DNA from: SHLQ01 sp964451305
GTDB lineage: Bacteria > Actinomycetota > Acidimicrobiia > Acidimicrobiales > SHLQ01
Assembly: GCA_964451305.1 (NCBI GenBank)
Contig: CAYVHV010000011.1
Span: 1 to 64,000, forward strand
Direction of reading: 5' to 3'
Length of the DNA stretch: 64,000 bases
Part shown: piece after piece, positions 44,645 through 52,420 of the stretch
Position numbering within the stretch: the stretch's first letter is position 1
Layout of the letters: each line of letters starts with the position of its first letter
Position numbers and translations under genes: made by a program
The notes under the pieces: model-generated
Database searches by the model: none
Told to the model about the DNA's origin: nothing
What the model saw: only the letters and a program-made list of their open reading frames with translations

Positions 44645-46672
44645 GTGGCATATCAGTCTCTCTACCGCCGCTACCGTCCTCAGACCTTTGGTGACATGGT
44701 CGGGCAGGAGCACGTCATCACCGCGCTGCGCAACGCAGTTCGCGACGATCGTGTCGGTCATGCCTACCTGTTGAGCGGCCCCCGAGGAACCGGGAAGACG
44801 ACGGCAGCTCGAGTTCTCGCCAAGGTTCTCAACTGTGAGAATCCGATCGACGGTGAACCCGATGGCGTGTGTGCATCGTGCGTCGCGATCGAAACCGGCA
44901 CCAGCTTCGACCTCCATGAACTCGACGCTGCCTCGAACAACCGAGTGGAGCACATTCGCGACTTGCTCGAGAAGGTCGCATTAGGAACTCCCGGACGACG
45001 CAAGGTGTACCTGCTCGATGAGGTCCACATGCTCACGCCCGGAGCAGAGAACGCACTCCTCAAGACGCTCGAAGAGCCTCCTGACCACGTCGTGTTCGTG
45101 CTTGCGACGACCGAACCGCACAAGGTCGTCACTACGATCAGGAGCCGAACCCAACAGTTCGAACTAACGCTCATCCCCGCCGATCAGATGGCGACGCGAA
45201 TCCGAGAGATCGCCGCTGATGCCGAGATCGAGGTCACAGATGAGATCGTCGACCACGTGGTCAAGGTCGGCGGTGGTTCCGCTCGCGACACCTTGTCGGC
45301 TCTCGATCAGGTCGTCGCCGCTGGCGGTGTTGCTGACATCGATACGTCGACACCTGATCTGCTCGAGGCGGTTGCCTCGCAGGACGCTGCGCTCGCGCTC
45401 GGTGCAATCGAAGACGCAACCTCTCGAGGGATGGATCCTCGTCGGGTGGGGGAGTCGTTCATCGATGCGCTCCGTTCGGTGTTCCTGATGAAGATGGGTG
45501 CACCGCCGGCGCGACTCTCTGCACCTGACCGTGAAATGTCGGATACGTTCGCACCGCGATTGACGGCGGGAACGATCACTCGGGTGCTTGAACTCGTCGG
45601 TAATTCGTTGGTCGAGATGCGTCAAGCCCCCGATCCTCGAATCGATCTCGAAGTTGCGTTTGTCCGGTCCTGTTCGCCTGGAAATGACGGAAGCGTGGAC
45701 GGACTACTCGCACGGATCGAACAACTTGAGGCCCGAATCGCAGACGGTGTTCCGGCATCGCACACACCGCAAGCAGCAGCGCCTCTAACAGTTGCGCCTC
45801 AAGCAGCCGCCAGCGCGGCGCCGACAGCTCCTGCTGAGGAGCCGTCCGCAGCCGAGGCGGCTCCGACGCCGAGCGTTCCCGCTTCAGCGCCTCAGACTAC
45901 CGATTCGGGTGGCGGAGGCGAAGGTGCCCGTCGCCCCGCAGACGCGGCTCGTGCGGTGCTTCGTTCGCAGAAGGGTGATGCCCGTCCGGCCGCACCCGCC
46001 TCGCCGACGTCTCGGCCAGCGCCTCCGTCCCGTCGATCTGGTGGTACGCCACCACCACCGACGCCGCCGTCAATGCGTGATAGCGAAGAGACACCGGCAG
46101 CTCCGACACCCGATGTGTCAGAACCGCAAAGCGCTACGCCTGAACCGGTTGCTGACACCGTCCCCGATGCTGCAACACCGGTCCCACCATCGTCTGAGCC
46201 TCCCCCGCAGGAGCCCCAAGAGCTCGAAGTCGTTCCGGCGGCTGAAGCCCCGGCAGCTGCACCGGTCGGCTCCGTGACCTTTGAGAAGCTCCGTGATGGT
46301 TGGACCGCGATGCTCGACGGGCAGTCCACTCCCGCACGCGCGCGTTTCCTCGCTGGACACGTGGCCGGTGTGAGCGGCGACGTCATCGACTTTGTGCTTC
46401 CGACCGAAAGTCAGGTGAAGCGGTGCGAGTCGTACAGAGTCGAAGTAGAGAAGGCTGTCGGTCAAACCTTTGGGGTACCGATGCAAATCGTTCTGCGCGC
46501 CGGCGATCAGGCCGCTCCAGCAACCTCTGCTCCAGCAGCGGCAGCCGAAGTCCAACACGAGTCAGAGATTGACGTGCATGACCTGACCGATGCCGATGTA
46601 ATAAACGCAACCGTTGTCGACCGAATCGCCGATGTGTTTCCAGGCGCCGAAGTCCTCGATCAAGAAAGCTGA
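44645..46672 (+). CDS. dnaX: DNA polymerase III subunit gamma/tau
   Basis: 675 aa from GTG 44645 (MAYQSLYRRYRPQTFGDMVGQEHV). The AAA+ clamp-loader ATPase has Walker A GPRGTGKTT (near residue 45), the zinc-binding region LNCENPIDGEPDGVCASC, Walker B/DExx KVYLLDEVHML, and sensor 1 FVLATTEPHKV with the SRC-like RTQQFEL. Domain III ends near 360. A long Pro/Ala/Ser-rich linker (about 370-540) precedes a small C-terminal domain (FEKLRDGWTAMLDGQSTP). The pair dnaX-ybaB-recR is the common bacterial arrangement. Confidence 0.96.
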   Translation: MAYQSLYRRYRPQTFGDMVGQEHVITALRNAVRDDRVGHAYLLSGPRGTGKTTAARVLAKVLNCENPIDGEPDGVCASCVAIETGTSFDLHELDAASNNRVEHIRDLLEKVALGTPGRRKVYLLDEVHMLTPGAENALLKTLEEPPDHVVFVLATTEPHKVVTTIRSRTQQFELTLIPADQMATRIREIAADAEIEVTDEIVDHVVKVGGGSARDTLSALDQVVAAGGVADIDTSTPDLLEAVASQDAALALGAIEDATSRGMDPRRVGESFIDALRSVFLMKMGAPPARLSAPDREMSDTFAPRLTAGTITRVLELVGNSLVEMRQAPDPRIDLEVAFVRSCSPGNDGSVDGLLARIEQLEARIADGVPASHTPQAAAPLTVAPQAAASAAPTAPAEEPSAAEAAPTPSVPASAPQTTDSGGGGEGARRPADAARAVLRSQKGDARPAAPASPTSRPAPPSRRSGGTPPPPTPPSMRDSEETPAAPTPDVSEPQSATPEPVADTVPDAATPVPPSSEPPPQEPQELEVVPAAEAPAAAPVGSVTFEKLRDGWTAMLDGQSTPARARFLAGHVAGVSGDVIDFVLPTESQVKRCESYRVEVEKAVGQTFGVPMQIVLRAGDQAAPATSAPAAAAEVQHESEIDVHDLTDADVINATVVDRIADVFPGAEVLDQES

Positions 46673-46677
46673 GCAAC

Positions 46678-47049
46678 ATGAGTGAAGAGAACGAGCCAGA
46701 AGCAGGGATGGACCTCTCCGCCCTTTTGGGTGGAGGAGCCGGCGGTATGGATCTCGGTGGATTGATGGAGCAGGCCCAGGCAATGCTCGCTGGAGCCCAA
46801 GAGGCAGCGGCTGAGGTCGTGGAAGGAACGAGCGGCGGGGGCATGGTCAGAGTCGAGGTGGATGGAGGAATGAACTTTCATTCGATCTCGATCGATCCGT
46901 CGGTCGTGAACCCTGACGACGTCGAAATGTTGAACGATCTCGTCCTCGCAGCGCTGCGCGATGCTGCAACGCAGATCCAAGAGGGCCAAACCGACGCTAT
47001 GGGTGGCATGGACCTCGATGGCCTCGGCGGCATGCTCGGCGGCGCCTGA
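46678..47049 (+). CDS. ybaB: YbaB/EbfC nucleoid-associated protein
   Basis: 123 aa. The core is MDLGGLMEQAQAMLAGAQEAAAEVVEG then GMVRVEVDGGMNFHSISIDPSVVNPDDVEMLNDLVLAALRDA, the tweezers-shaped dimer fold. Both ends are extended by Gly/Met/Asp-rich tails (LLGGGAGGMDLGG; GGMDLDGLGGMLGGA), a feature of actinobacterial members. It binds DNA and is found in nearly all dnaX-recR operons, here 5 bases after dnaX and 3 bases before recR. Confidence 0.93.
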   Translation: MSEENEPEAGMDLSALLGGGAGGMDLGGLMEQAQAMLAGAQEAAAEVVEGTSGGGMVRVEVDGGMNFHSISIDPSVVNPDDVEMLNDLVLAALRDAATQIQEGQTDAMGGMDLDGLGGMLGGA

Positions 47050-47052
47050 GCC

Positions 47053-47691
47053 TTGGCACTCTTCGCTGGACCCGTACAGGATCTGATCGACGAGCTTGGG
47101 CGCCTGCCCGGCGTTGGTCCGAAGTCGGCGCAACGCATTGCGTATCACATACTGAAGATCTCACCGGTGGACGCAACGCGCCTGTCGACCGCGATCATCG
47201 AGGTGAAGGAACGGATTTCGTTCTGCGACCGATGTTTCAATATTGCAGAAGGAGCTGAGTGCGCGTTGTGCCTCGATCCGGGTCGTGATGGTTCGATGGT
47301 GTGCGTCGTCGAAGAGTCGCGAGACATTGTGGCAGTGGAACGAACCCAAGAGTTCAAGGGCCGCTATCACGTTCTCCAGGGGGCGATTAGCCCAATCGAG
47401 GGAATCGGTCCGGAACAGCTTCGAATCAGCGAACTATTGGGGCGGATCACCACCGAAGGAATCGACGAGGTCATCCTCGCGACAAACCCCAATATTGAAG
47501 GCGAGGCAACAGCGATGTACCTCGCCCGACTGCTCGAGCCGCTCGGTATCACCGTCAGCAAGATCGCTTCGGGTCTTCCCGTCGGTGGCGACCTCGAGTA
47601 CGCAGATGAGCTCACGCTCGGCCGGGCTCTCGAGGCCCGCCAACAGCTCGGGGCAAAACCGGCGGGTTCAAACGCGCCGTTGGAGCACTAG
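47053..47691 (+). CDS. recR: Recombination mediator protein RecR
   Basis: 212 aa from TTG 47053 (MALFAGPVQDLIDELGRLPGVG). Order: helix-hairpin-helix GVGPKSAQRIAYHIL, C4 zinc finger CDRCFNIAEGAECALC, Toprim domain VCVVEESRDIVAVE through EGIDEVILATNPNIEGEATAMYLARLL, and a Walker B-like tail (GLPVGGDLEYADELTLGRAL). RecR acts with RecO and RecF in gap repair by loading RecA. All key residues are present. It is the last gene of the dnaX operon. Confidence 0.96.
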   Translation: MALFAGPVQDLIDELGRLPGVGPKSAQRIAYHILKISPVDATRLSTAIIEVKERISFCDRCFNIAEGAECALCLDPGRDGSMVCVVEESRDIVAVERTQEFKGRYHVLQGAISPIEGIGPEQLRISELLGRITTEGIDEVILATNPNIEGEATAMYLARLLEPLGITVSKIASGLPVGGDLEYADELTLGRALEARQQLGAKPAGSNAPLEH

Positions 47692-47725
47692 GGGCTCTAG
47701 GCGCCCATATTGCGAAAATGTGACC

Positions 47726-47754
47726 TTGACATCATTTCGTAACAATTGTAATGT
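47726..47754 (+). promoter_or_regulatory. Sigma70-like promoter with no following plus-strand gene
   Basis: TTGACA (47726-47731) and TAATGT (47749-47754) are separated by exactly 17 bases, a near-consensus vegetative promoter, 35 bases after the recR stop. The next plus-strand CDS starts at 49888, so it may drive a non-coding transcript. Confidence 0.55.
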
Positions 47755-47760
47755 TTGGCT

Positions 47761-47874
47761 CAACGTCGCATTCGCAGCTGTTCGAAGTCCACTCTTCAAA
47801 ACAGCGGTGATGTGACCCGGCAATAGTTGTTTCAGCCGGTCAGACCAATACGACCGCCCGCGCCTGACCGGCTG
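47761..47874 (+). ncRNA. Candidate small RNA downstream of the orphan promoter
   Basis: Starting about 7 bases after the -10 box (47754), the transcript would run through an 11-bp perfect stem, CAGCCGGTCAG (47833-47843) and CTGACCGGCTG (47864-47874), with a 20-base loop. The predicted RNA of about 110 bases contains no ORF with a credible start longer than 20 codons. The end is uncertain because no U-run follows the stem at once. An extra long-range pair, GCTGCCAA at about 47881 with TTGGCAGC at 47941, would overlap the end of the acyl-CoA dehydrogenase gene. Confidence 0.35.
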
Positions 47875-47937
47875 AGACAGCTGCCAACCTACTAGCGGTC
47901 GGCTGTTGCTCTGTGCCTCGGGGAAGCCTCTCAGCCG

Positions 47938-49167
47938 CTACTTGGCAGCGGTTTGTGGCTTTGGTTCCTTCGGAAGACCCAGGACCATTTCACCGATGAT
48001 ATTGCGCTGCACTTCTGAGGTGCCAGCGTAGATCGTTCCTGCTCGTGCGTTGTAGAAGGCACCCACCCACGAACCCGGATCATTCGGCGCGCCGGGAAGG
48101 TCCGTAGCGAATGCGGTCTTTGCGATTCCCTCCGGCGTCATCGCCGCAGGGCCCAAGATGTCGAGGGCCAGCTCAGTGACCTCTTTGTGGTACTCGCTCC
48201 AGTAGAGCTTGAAGGCCGACTCGCCCGGGCCAGGGTGGCCGCCGCTGAGAAACTTCGTGAGCGTTTGCATACCCATGAGTCGCATGACCTCGACCTTGCA
48301 GTACATGGCTGCGAGGCGATCCCGGATGACTGGATCGGTGTCTTTGCCGTGCTCCTTTGCAAGTTCGACGAGCTTGTCGAACTCGCCTCGGAACGCAATC
48401 GGGGTGGTCGCTGCTGCTTCGCCACGTTCATATCCGAGGAGGGTCATCGCAACACCCCAACCACCGTTCACCTCGCCGATCACGTTCTCTTTAGCAGTGC
48501 GTGCGTCGGTGAAGAAGGTCTCGTTGAAGTCGGAGTCGCCGCTCAACATCTCGATCGGGCGAACCTCGACGCCCTCCTGGTCCATCGGGCAGAGGAGGAA
48601 GCTGATGCCACGGTGCTTTGCCGCGTCTGGGTCCGTGCGGCAGAGCACGAAGATCCAGTTGGCGTGCTGTCCGGCCGATGTCCAGATCTTCTGGCCGTTG
48701 ATGACCCATTCATCGCCATCGAGCATTGCCTTGCATCCCAAGTTCGCGAGGTCGCTGCCAGCGTTTGGCTCACTGTATCCCTGGCACCACACATGCTCGC
48801 CCGAGATAATGCGGGGCAGGAAGTGCTCTTTTTGCTCCGGCGTTCCCCAGTGAAGGATGGTGTTGCCCACCATCTGAATACCAAAGACATCGTTCTCGCC
48901 GCCGACCGGGGCGCCGGCCTTTCGGAACTCCTCGGCCACGATGACCTGTTCGAGTTCGCTGAGGCCTCCGCCGCCGTACTCCGATGGCCACGCCGGAGCG
49001 AGGAGGCTGTTCGCCGCGAGCTTCTGGCGCCAGTCGGCGATAAACGCCGACCCTTGCTCGGTATCGAACTGGCCGATGCCCTTCCAATCTTCGGGAAGGT
49101 TCTCCTGAAGGAACGTTGTAATTCGAGTGCGAAACTCCTGAGCATCGGCGGAGTATGTGGGATCCAT
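47938..49167 (-). CDS. Acyl-CoA dehydrogenase
   Basis: 409 aa. FAD-binding and acyl-binding motifs: WPSEYGGGGLSELEQVIVAEE, GNTILHWGTPEQKEHFLPRIISGEHVWCQGYSEPNAGSDLA, and the C-terminal ARAGTIYAGTSEVQRNIIGEMVLGLP. It oxidises the alpha-beta bond of an acyl-CoA and passes electrons to ETF. Neighbours do not name the acyl group; similar enzymes act in fatty-acid, steroid or branched-chain breakdown. No operon partner is on the same strand within 50 bases; LOG lies 57 bases upstream. Confidence 0.92.
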   Translation of the reverse strand: MDPTYSADAQEFRTRITTFLQENLPEDWKGIGQFDTEQGSAFIADWRQKLAANSLLAPAWPSEYGGGGLSELEQVIVAEEFRKAGAPVGGENDVFGIQMVGNTILHWGTPEQKEHFLPRIISGEHVWCQGYSEPNAGSDLANLGCKAMLDGDEWVINGQKIWTSAGQHANWIFVLCRTDPDAAKHRGISFLLCPMDQEGVEVRPIEMLSGDSDFNETFFTDARTAKENVIGEVNGGWGVAMTLLGYERGEAAATTPIAFRGEFDKLVELAKEHGKDTDPVIRDRLAAMYCKVEVMRLMGMQTLTKFLSGGHPGPGESAFKLYWSEYHKEVTELALDILGPAAMTPEGIAKTAFATDLPGAPNDPGSWVGAFYNARAGTIYAGTSEVQRNIIGEMVLGLPKEPKPQTAAK

Positions 49168-49224
49168 TTTCGACTTCGATCTGTTGGAGTGGCTGCGAGT
49201 TACCTCACAGTAACAAACTCGCGG

Positions 49225-49803
49225 TTAGCTATCCCACTTTGCTTCGGCGATGGGTTGTTCGCCGGCGAACAGGTCGAGCAGCTCTTCGGGTGACGAGCCT
49301 TCGTGAATGTGCAACCGATTGTTGGCACTCATCAAACCATCGGCGGTCACACGGTCGAGCCACCCGAGCAAGTGGTCGTAGTAGCCGTCGGTGTTCACAA
49401 CGCCGACAGGCTTGTCATGTAGTTGGATCTGGCGCCACGTCGCAATCTCGGCGATCTCGTCGAGCGTTCCTAAGCCACCGGGCAGTGCAGCAAACGCGTC
49501 CGAGTGTTCGTACATGAGCGCTTTGCGTTCGTGCATCGAGTCCGTCTCGATCAACTCGGTAAGACCTCGATGGGCAACTTCCTTGCTGAAGAGATTCCTC
49601 GGAATTACACCGAGCACTTCACCACCCCCATCGAGCACCGTATTGGCAAGCAACCCCATCAGGCCGGCATTGCCTCCGCCATACACGAGCCGAAGCCCTC
49701 GCTCGAGGAGCGCCTCGCCCATCGATACGGTCGCGGACGCGTTCGCTGGGTTGGTTCCGGTCGACGAACCGAGGAACACACAGACACTGTCGAGCTTTGG
49801 CAT
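49225..49803 (-). CDS. LOG family protein (cytokinin riboside 5'-monophosphate phosphoribohydrolase-like)
   Basis: 192 aa, Rossmann fold. It has VCVFLGSSTGTNP at the N-terminus, YGGGNAGLMGLLAN about 41-54, and the defining motif LPGGLGTLDEIAEIATWRQ about 105-123. LOG enzymes cleave ribose phosphate from nucleotides, mostly AMP or cytokinin nucleotides. The first motif is GSSTGTNP where many have GSSSGxxP. The gene is unlinked and the in vivo substrate is open. Confidence 0.9.
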   Translation of the reverse strand: MPKLDSVCVFLGSSTGTNPANASATVSMGEALLERGLRLVYGGGNAGLMGLLANTVLDGGGEVLGVIPRNLFSKEVAHRGLTELIETDSMHERKALMYEHSDAFAALPGGLGTLDEIAEIATWRQIQLHDKPVGVVNTDGYYDHLLGWLDRVTADGLMSANNRLHIHEGSSPEELLDLFAGEQPIAEAKWDS

Positions 49804-49887
49804 ACCCCGACACTACTTCAGCCCTCATTTACCCTCCGTCCAGAAACTTCCGGGAAGACGAGCGCCGGGACGGTTAGCCTGTGCTCG

Positions 49888-50307
49888 ATGCTGATTTTTG
49901 CTTCGGTGGGCCTGTGGGCGCTCTTGACGCTATTCACCTTTGTGACCGTCATGCGAGGGGTGCTGAGCCTTCCGGACAGTGATGGCGCGGAACACCTCGA
50001 AGGCATACTCGCCGCTCTCGCCCGTGTTTCGAGATGGCAGAACATCGCGTCGGTGCTTGCCGCGGGGTTCCTCTTCGCTGGGTTCTTCGGCTCGGAACTC
50101 GAGACCAGCATTTGGCCATGGCCACTATTGGCATGGGTTGCGTTGTGGCTACAACTGCTCTGGTTGCGACCGCACCTCGGGGTCTATGTCGAAGTGCTCC
50201 GCCGCAACGTGGGACGGCCGGTCGCCCGACTTCTCTCCCTGCACCTCGCCTTCGATGCCGTAACCCTTGCGGCACTCATCAGCGTCCTCGCATTCGGCCT
50301 GCGTTGA
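49888..50307 (+). CDS. Small membrane protein, unknown
   Basis: 139 aa from ATG 49888 (the longer frame back to 49504 is antisense to LOG). Four hydrophobic segments (MLIFASVGLWALLTLFTFVTV, NIASVLAAGFLFAGFFGS, WPWPLLAWVALWLQLLW, LHLAFDAVTLAALISVLAFG) with short polar loops predict a four-helix integral membrane protein. I do not recognise a family. It is followed 40 bases later by the DUF5522 gene. Confidence 0.65.
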   Translation: MLIFASVGLWALLTLFTFVTVMRGVLSLPDSDGAEHLEGILAALARVSRWQNIASVLAAGFLFAGFFGSELETSIWPWPLLAWVALWLQLLWLRPHLGVYVEVLRRNVGRPVARLLSLHLAFDAVTLAALISVLAFGLR

Positions 50308-50347
50308 CGAGCAACGCTTGTCGGGCAATGCCGCTACCGTCGTAATT

Positions 50348-50566
50348 GTGACGAATCGAAGCGACCTCGCTGCTACGGCTCCCGGGCTTGCGCTGGATGC
50401 CCCTCGCCGCGAGCAGATCCTCCAGTGTCACGCCGACGCCATCGAACAAGGCCAGGACGGCTACATCGATCCAGTTTCCGGCTACTTCGTTATGACAGCG
50501 GCGTACCACTTGTCGCGCGAGACGTGCTGCGACAACGATTGCCGCCACTGCCCGTACAAGTCCTAA
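50348..50566 (+). CDS. DUF5522-family small Cys-rich protein
   Basis: 72 aa from GTG 50348. The middle block HADAIEQGQDGYIDPVSGYFVMTAAYHL is followed by the C-terminal signature RETCCDNDCRHCPYKS with four Cys and one His, suited to bind zinc or another metal. Proteins of this family are short and scattered through Actinobacteria and related phyla, with no known role. The gene overlaps nothing; a longer frame to 50267 would overlap the membrane protein gene. Confidence 0.8.
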   Translation: MTNRSDLAATAPGLALDAPRREQILQCHADAIEQGQDGYIDPVSGYFVMTAAYHLSRETCCDNDCRHCPYKS

Positions 50567-50641
50567 GGCACCGGCGGGCTACACCGCCACCACACTGGTA
50601 GCCAACGCACGACGTCACCGGCCGCGTGTATGGTCGGCGTC

Positions 50642-51082
50642 ATGGCTGGAAAGGACGAGAAGAGAAAAACGGCTCAAACCATGGTCAAGCCAGTCGATTT
50701 TATCGCCGAGCTCGAACACGACACGCGGCGCGCTGATGCAACGGTCCTGCTCGAGATGCTCGGACGGATCTCGGGGTATCGACCAAAGATGTGGGGCCCG
50801 AGCATTATTGGCTTCGGGCGCTACCACTACGTCTATGCGAGTGGTACCGAAGGCGATTCGATGGTGGTTGGCTTCTCTCCCCGCAAAGCCAACCAAGTCA
50901 TCTACTTGATGCCCGGCTACGAAGACCTGACCGAGATGCTCGGGCGCCTCGGAAAGCACAAGATCGGCAAGAGCTGTCTCTACATCAACAAACTGGCAGA
51001 CGTGGATCTCACCGTTCTCGAAGAGATCGTTGTGCACTCGGTGAACGTGATGGAGTCCACTTACGAAACGTTCGCCGAGTAG
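50642..51082 (+). CDS. DUF1801 domain protein (YdhG-like)
   Basis: 146 aa from ATG 50642; an in-frame ATG at 50630 adds four residues. Motifs: RRADATVLLEMLGRISGYRPKMWGPSIIGFGRYHY, then VGFSPRKANQVIYLM and LGRLGKHKIGKSCLYINKLADVDL, a clean DUF1801 profile (about 110-150 aa, alpha/beta). YdhG-like proteins have been linked to iron handling, but the function is poorly known. It is a single gene. Confidence 0.87.
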   Translation: MAGKDEKRKTAQTMVKPVDFIAELEHDTRRADATVLLEMLGRISGYRPKMWGPSIIGFGRYHYVYASGTEGDSMVVGFSPRKANQVIYLMPGYEDLTEMLGRLGKHKIGKSCLYINKLADVDLTVLEEIVVHSVNVMESTYETFAE

Positions 51083-51095
51083 GGGCGCAAGTGAG

Positions 51096-51509
51096 CTACG
51101 CGCCAGCGGCGACGTTCGCGAGCATCTGAAGCGCTCCGGCAGCGGTTGCGAGCTGAGGGGTTTCTGCGGGAATCCCGTGACGGTCGGCGAGGTAGGCCGG
51201 ATCGTTGTGAAGGACACGGACTCCGTCGTCGGTCTGAATGATCAGCAACTTCTGGGGCAGATCGATAGCGACCGTTGGCGAGATGTGCATGAGCGGAGTT
51301 CCGACCGCTGGGTTCCCGACGAAGATCTCGACGGTAGGAGTGAGCTCGAGCCCCACTCGTTCAGCGCCAGCGGTGTGGTCGACGCGGGCGACGAGCCCTA
51401 GCTTTTCGTGTGCTTCGATCGCTGCGACGAGGCGATCGACAGCCTCGGCGGTCGTGCCGGTGCCAAGTGTTTCGATAAGACCGTTTGGGAGATCAGAGTT
51501 CTGTGACAT
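51096..51509 (-). CDS. DUF302 domain protein
   Basis: 137 aa. TAEAVDRLVAAIEAHEKLGLVARVDHTAGAERVGLELTPTVEIFVGNPAVGTPLMHISPTVAIDLPQKLLIIQ matches the DUF302 fold, a small alpha/beta dimer. The C-terminal ADRHGI helix follows. DUF302 proteins often accompany redox or sulfur genes but have no fixed role. The stop lies 13 bases from the convergent DUF1801 gene. Confidence 0.85.
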   Translation of the reverse strand: MSQNSDLPNGLIETLGTGTTAEAVDRLVAAIEAHEKLGLVARVDHTAGAERVGLELTPTVEIFVGNPAVGTPLMHISPTVAIDLPQKLLIIQTDDGVRVLHNDPAYLADRHGIPAETPQLATAAGALQMLANVAAGA

Positions 51510-51620
51510 AGAGGAGAAACTACAAGCTCATGTAGTCCATTCCGCAGCGTTGCAGAAGATGCGGACGTTGTGTCTTCGCCGACGAAATTCGCGAGGCCTC
51601 ACCGGGACGTCAGCGGATGC

Positions 51621-52064
51621 TCAGCTCGTCGGTAGGTGATGGAGCACGAGTCTGCTGTCGGTCTGGCGAACTCCTGCGTGCGATCGCAGGTCATCTAACA
51701 GTGAGTTCAGATCGTCACTCGATGCGACCCGAACTCGAAGCCGATAGTCGAGACGGCCGGTCAAGTGGAAGCACTCGACGCATCGCTCATCGTCGATAAC
51801 GAACTGCTTGAAGGTCTCCGGGTCGGACATGTCGTCGACCCACGCATCTATCGACGCTTCGATCGGGCGTCCGAGCGCGCTGTGGTCGATTCGTGCTCCG
51901 AAGCCGGTGATGACCTTTTGGTCTATCAGCCTCTGCATGCGCGCTCCTGCTGCATTTGGGCTGAGTCCAACGATCTTGCCTAACTCGCGCTGGGTCAAAC
52001 GACCCTGCGTGCCCAGTGCACGGAGTATTTCTCTGTCAATATCATCAATCACAGTGATGATCAC
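51621..52064 (-). CDS. Lrp/AsnC-family transcriptional regulator
   Basis: 147 aa. The HTH is LTQRELGKIVGLSPNAAGARMQRLIDQKVITGF (23-55), followed by the RAM ligand-binding domain (CVECFHLTGRLDYRLRVRVASSDDL). Translation begins at GTG 52064 or at GTG 52052 (VIDDIDREILRAL, nearer the usual Lrp N-terminus); neither has a clear Shine-Dalgarno, so the message may be leaderless. A 17-base palindrome overlies the start, suggesting self-control. Family members sense amino acids. Confidence 0.88.
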   Translation of the reverse strand: MIITVIDDIDREILRALGTQGRLTQRELGKIVGLSPNAAGARMQRLIDQKVITGFGARIDHSALGRPIEASIDAWVDDMSDPETFKQFVIDDERCVECFHLTGRLDYRLRVRVASSDDLNSLLDDLRSHAGVRQTDSRLVLHHLPTS

Positions 52065-52067
52065 TGT
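52051..52067. promoter_or_regulatory. Palindromic operator at the Lrp start
   Basis: ACAGTGAT-G-ATCACTGT is an exact 8+8 palindrome centred on 52059, overlapping the start codon of the Lrp-type gene. Half-site-like GTGAC/GTCAC words recur at about 52072, 52094 and 52110 in the same intergenic region. This is what autoregulation by an Lrp octamer over several sites would look like. Confidence 0.5.
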
Positions 52068-52207
52068 ATCAGGTCACTTTTAGCTTTGAAGACAGTGACA
52101 CAACCCGTGACTTTTCCTTCACGATGTACATATCGAACGAGCCACCACGGTTCTGACGAAATCCCCCCTCGAAATACAGCAGACAACGTCGTCTGAAAGG
52201 AAACATC

Positions 52208-52360
52208 ATGAGCAACGCACAGAACGCAGCATTCGAACAACTTCTCTCCGGGTGGCGCCGCCACGAAGAGCTCCGCCAGTCAGGTGCGTCCTTCGAGCAG
52301 CTTTTGAACTCACGCCAAGAACTTGACGAGGCCCGCCTCGTCGCAGCCTCCGCTCGATAG
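52208..52360 (+). CDS. Small hypothetical protein, 50 aa
   Basis: Starts at ATG 52208 with AAAGGA 7 bases upstream and reads MSNAQNAAFEQLLSGWRRHE then ELRQSGASFEQLLNSRQELD and EARLVAASAR before TAG. It is charged, helical and without a membrane segment, with an internal echo (FEQLL twice). Codon use is normal. It is divergent from the Lrp regulator, 143 bases apart, so it may be that regulator's target. I do not recognise it. Confidence 0.6.
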   Translation: MSNAQNAAFEQLLSGWRRHEELRQSGASFEQLLNSRQELDEARLVAASAR

Positions 52361-52420
52361 AGCACCTCCCCGAGCTGGCCGGACATCTCCGGCATACAAC
52401 GTGCGAGAGTCTCCGTCGTC

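Noticed and set aside
47243..47815. A 190-codon frame overlapping recR
   Set aside because: It overlaps recR in another frame, and recR has all its motifs. The part beyond recR contains the promoter and hairpin instead.
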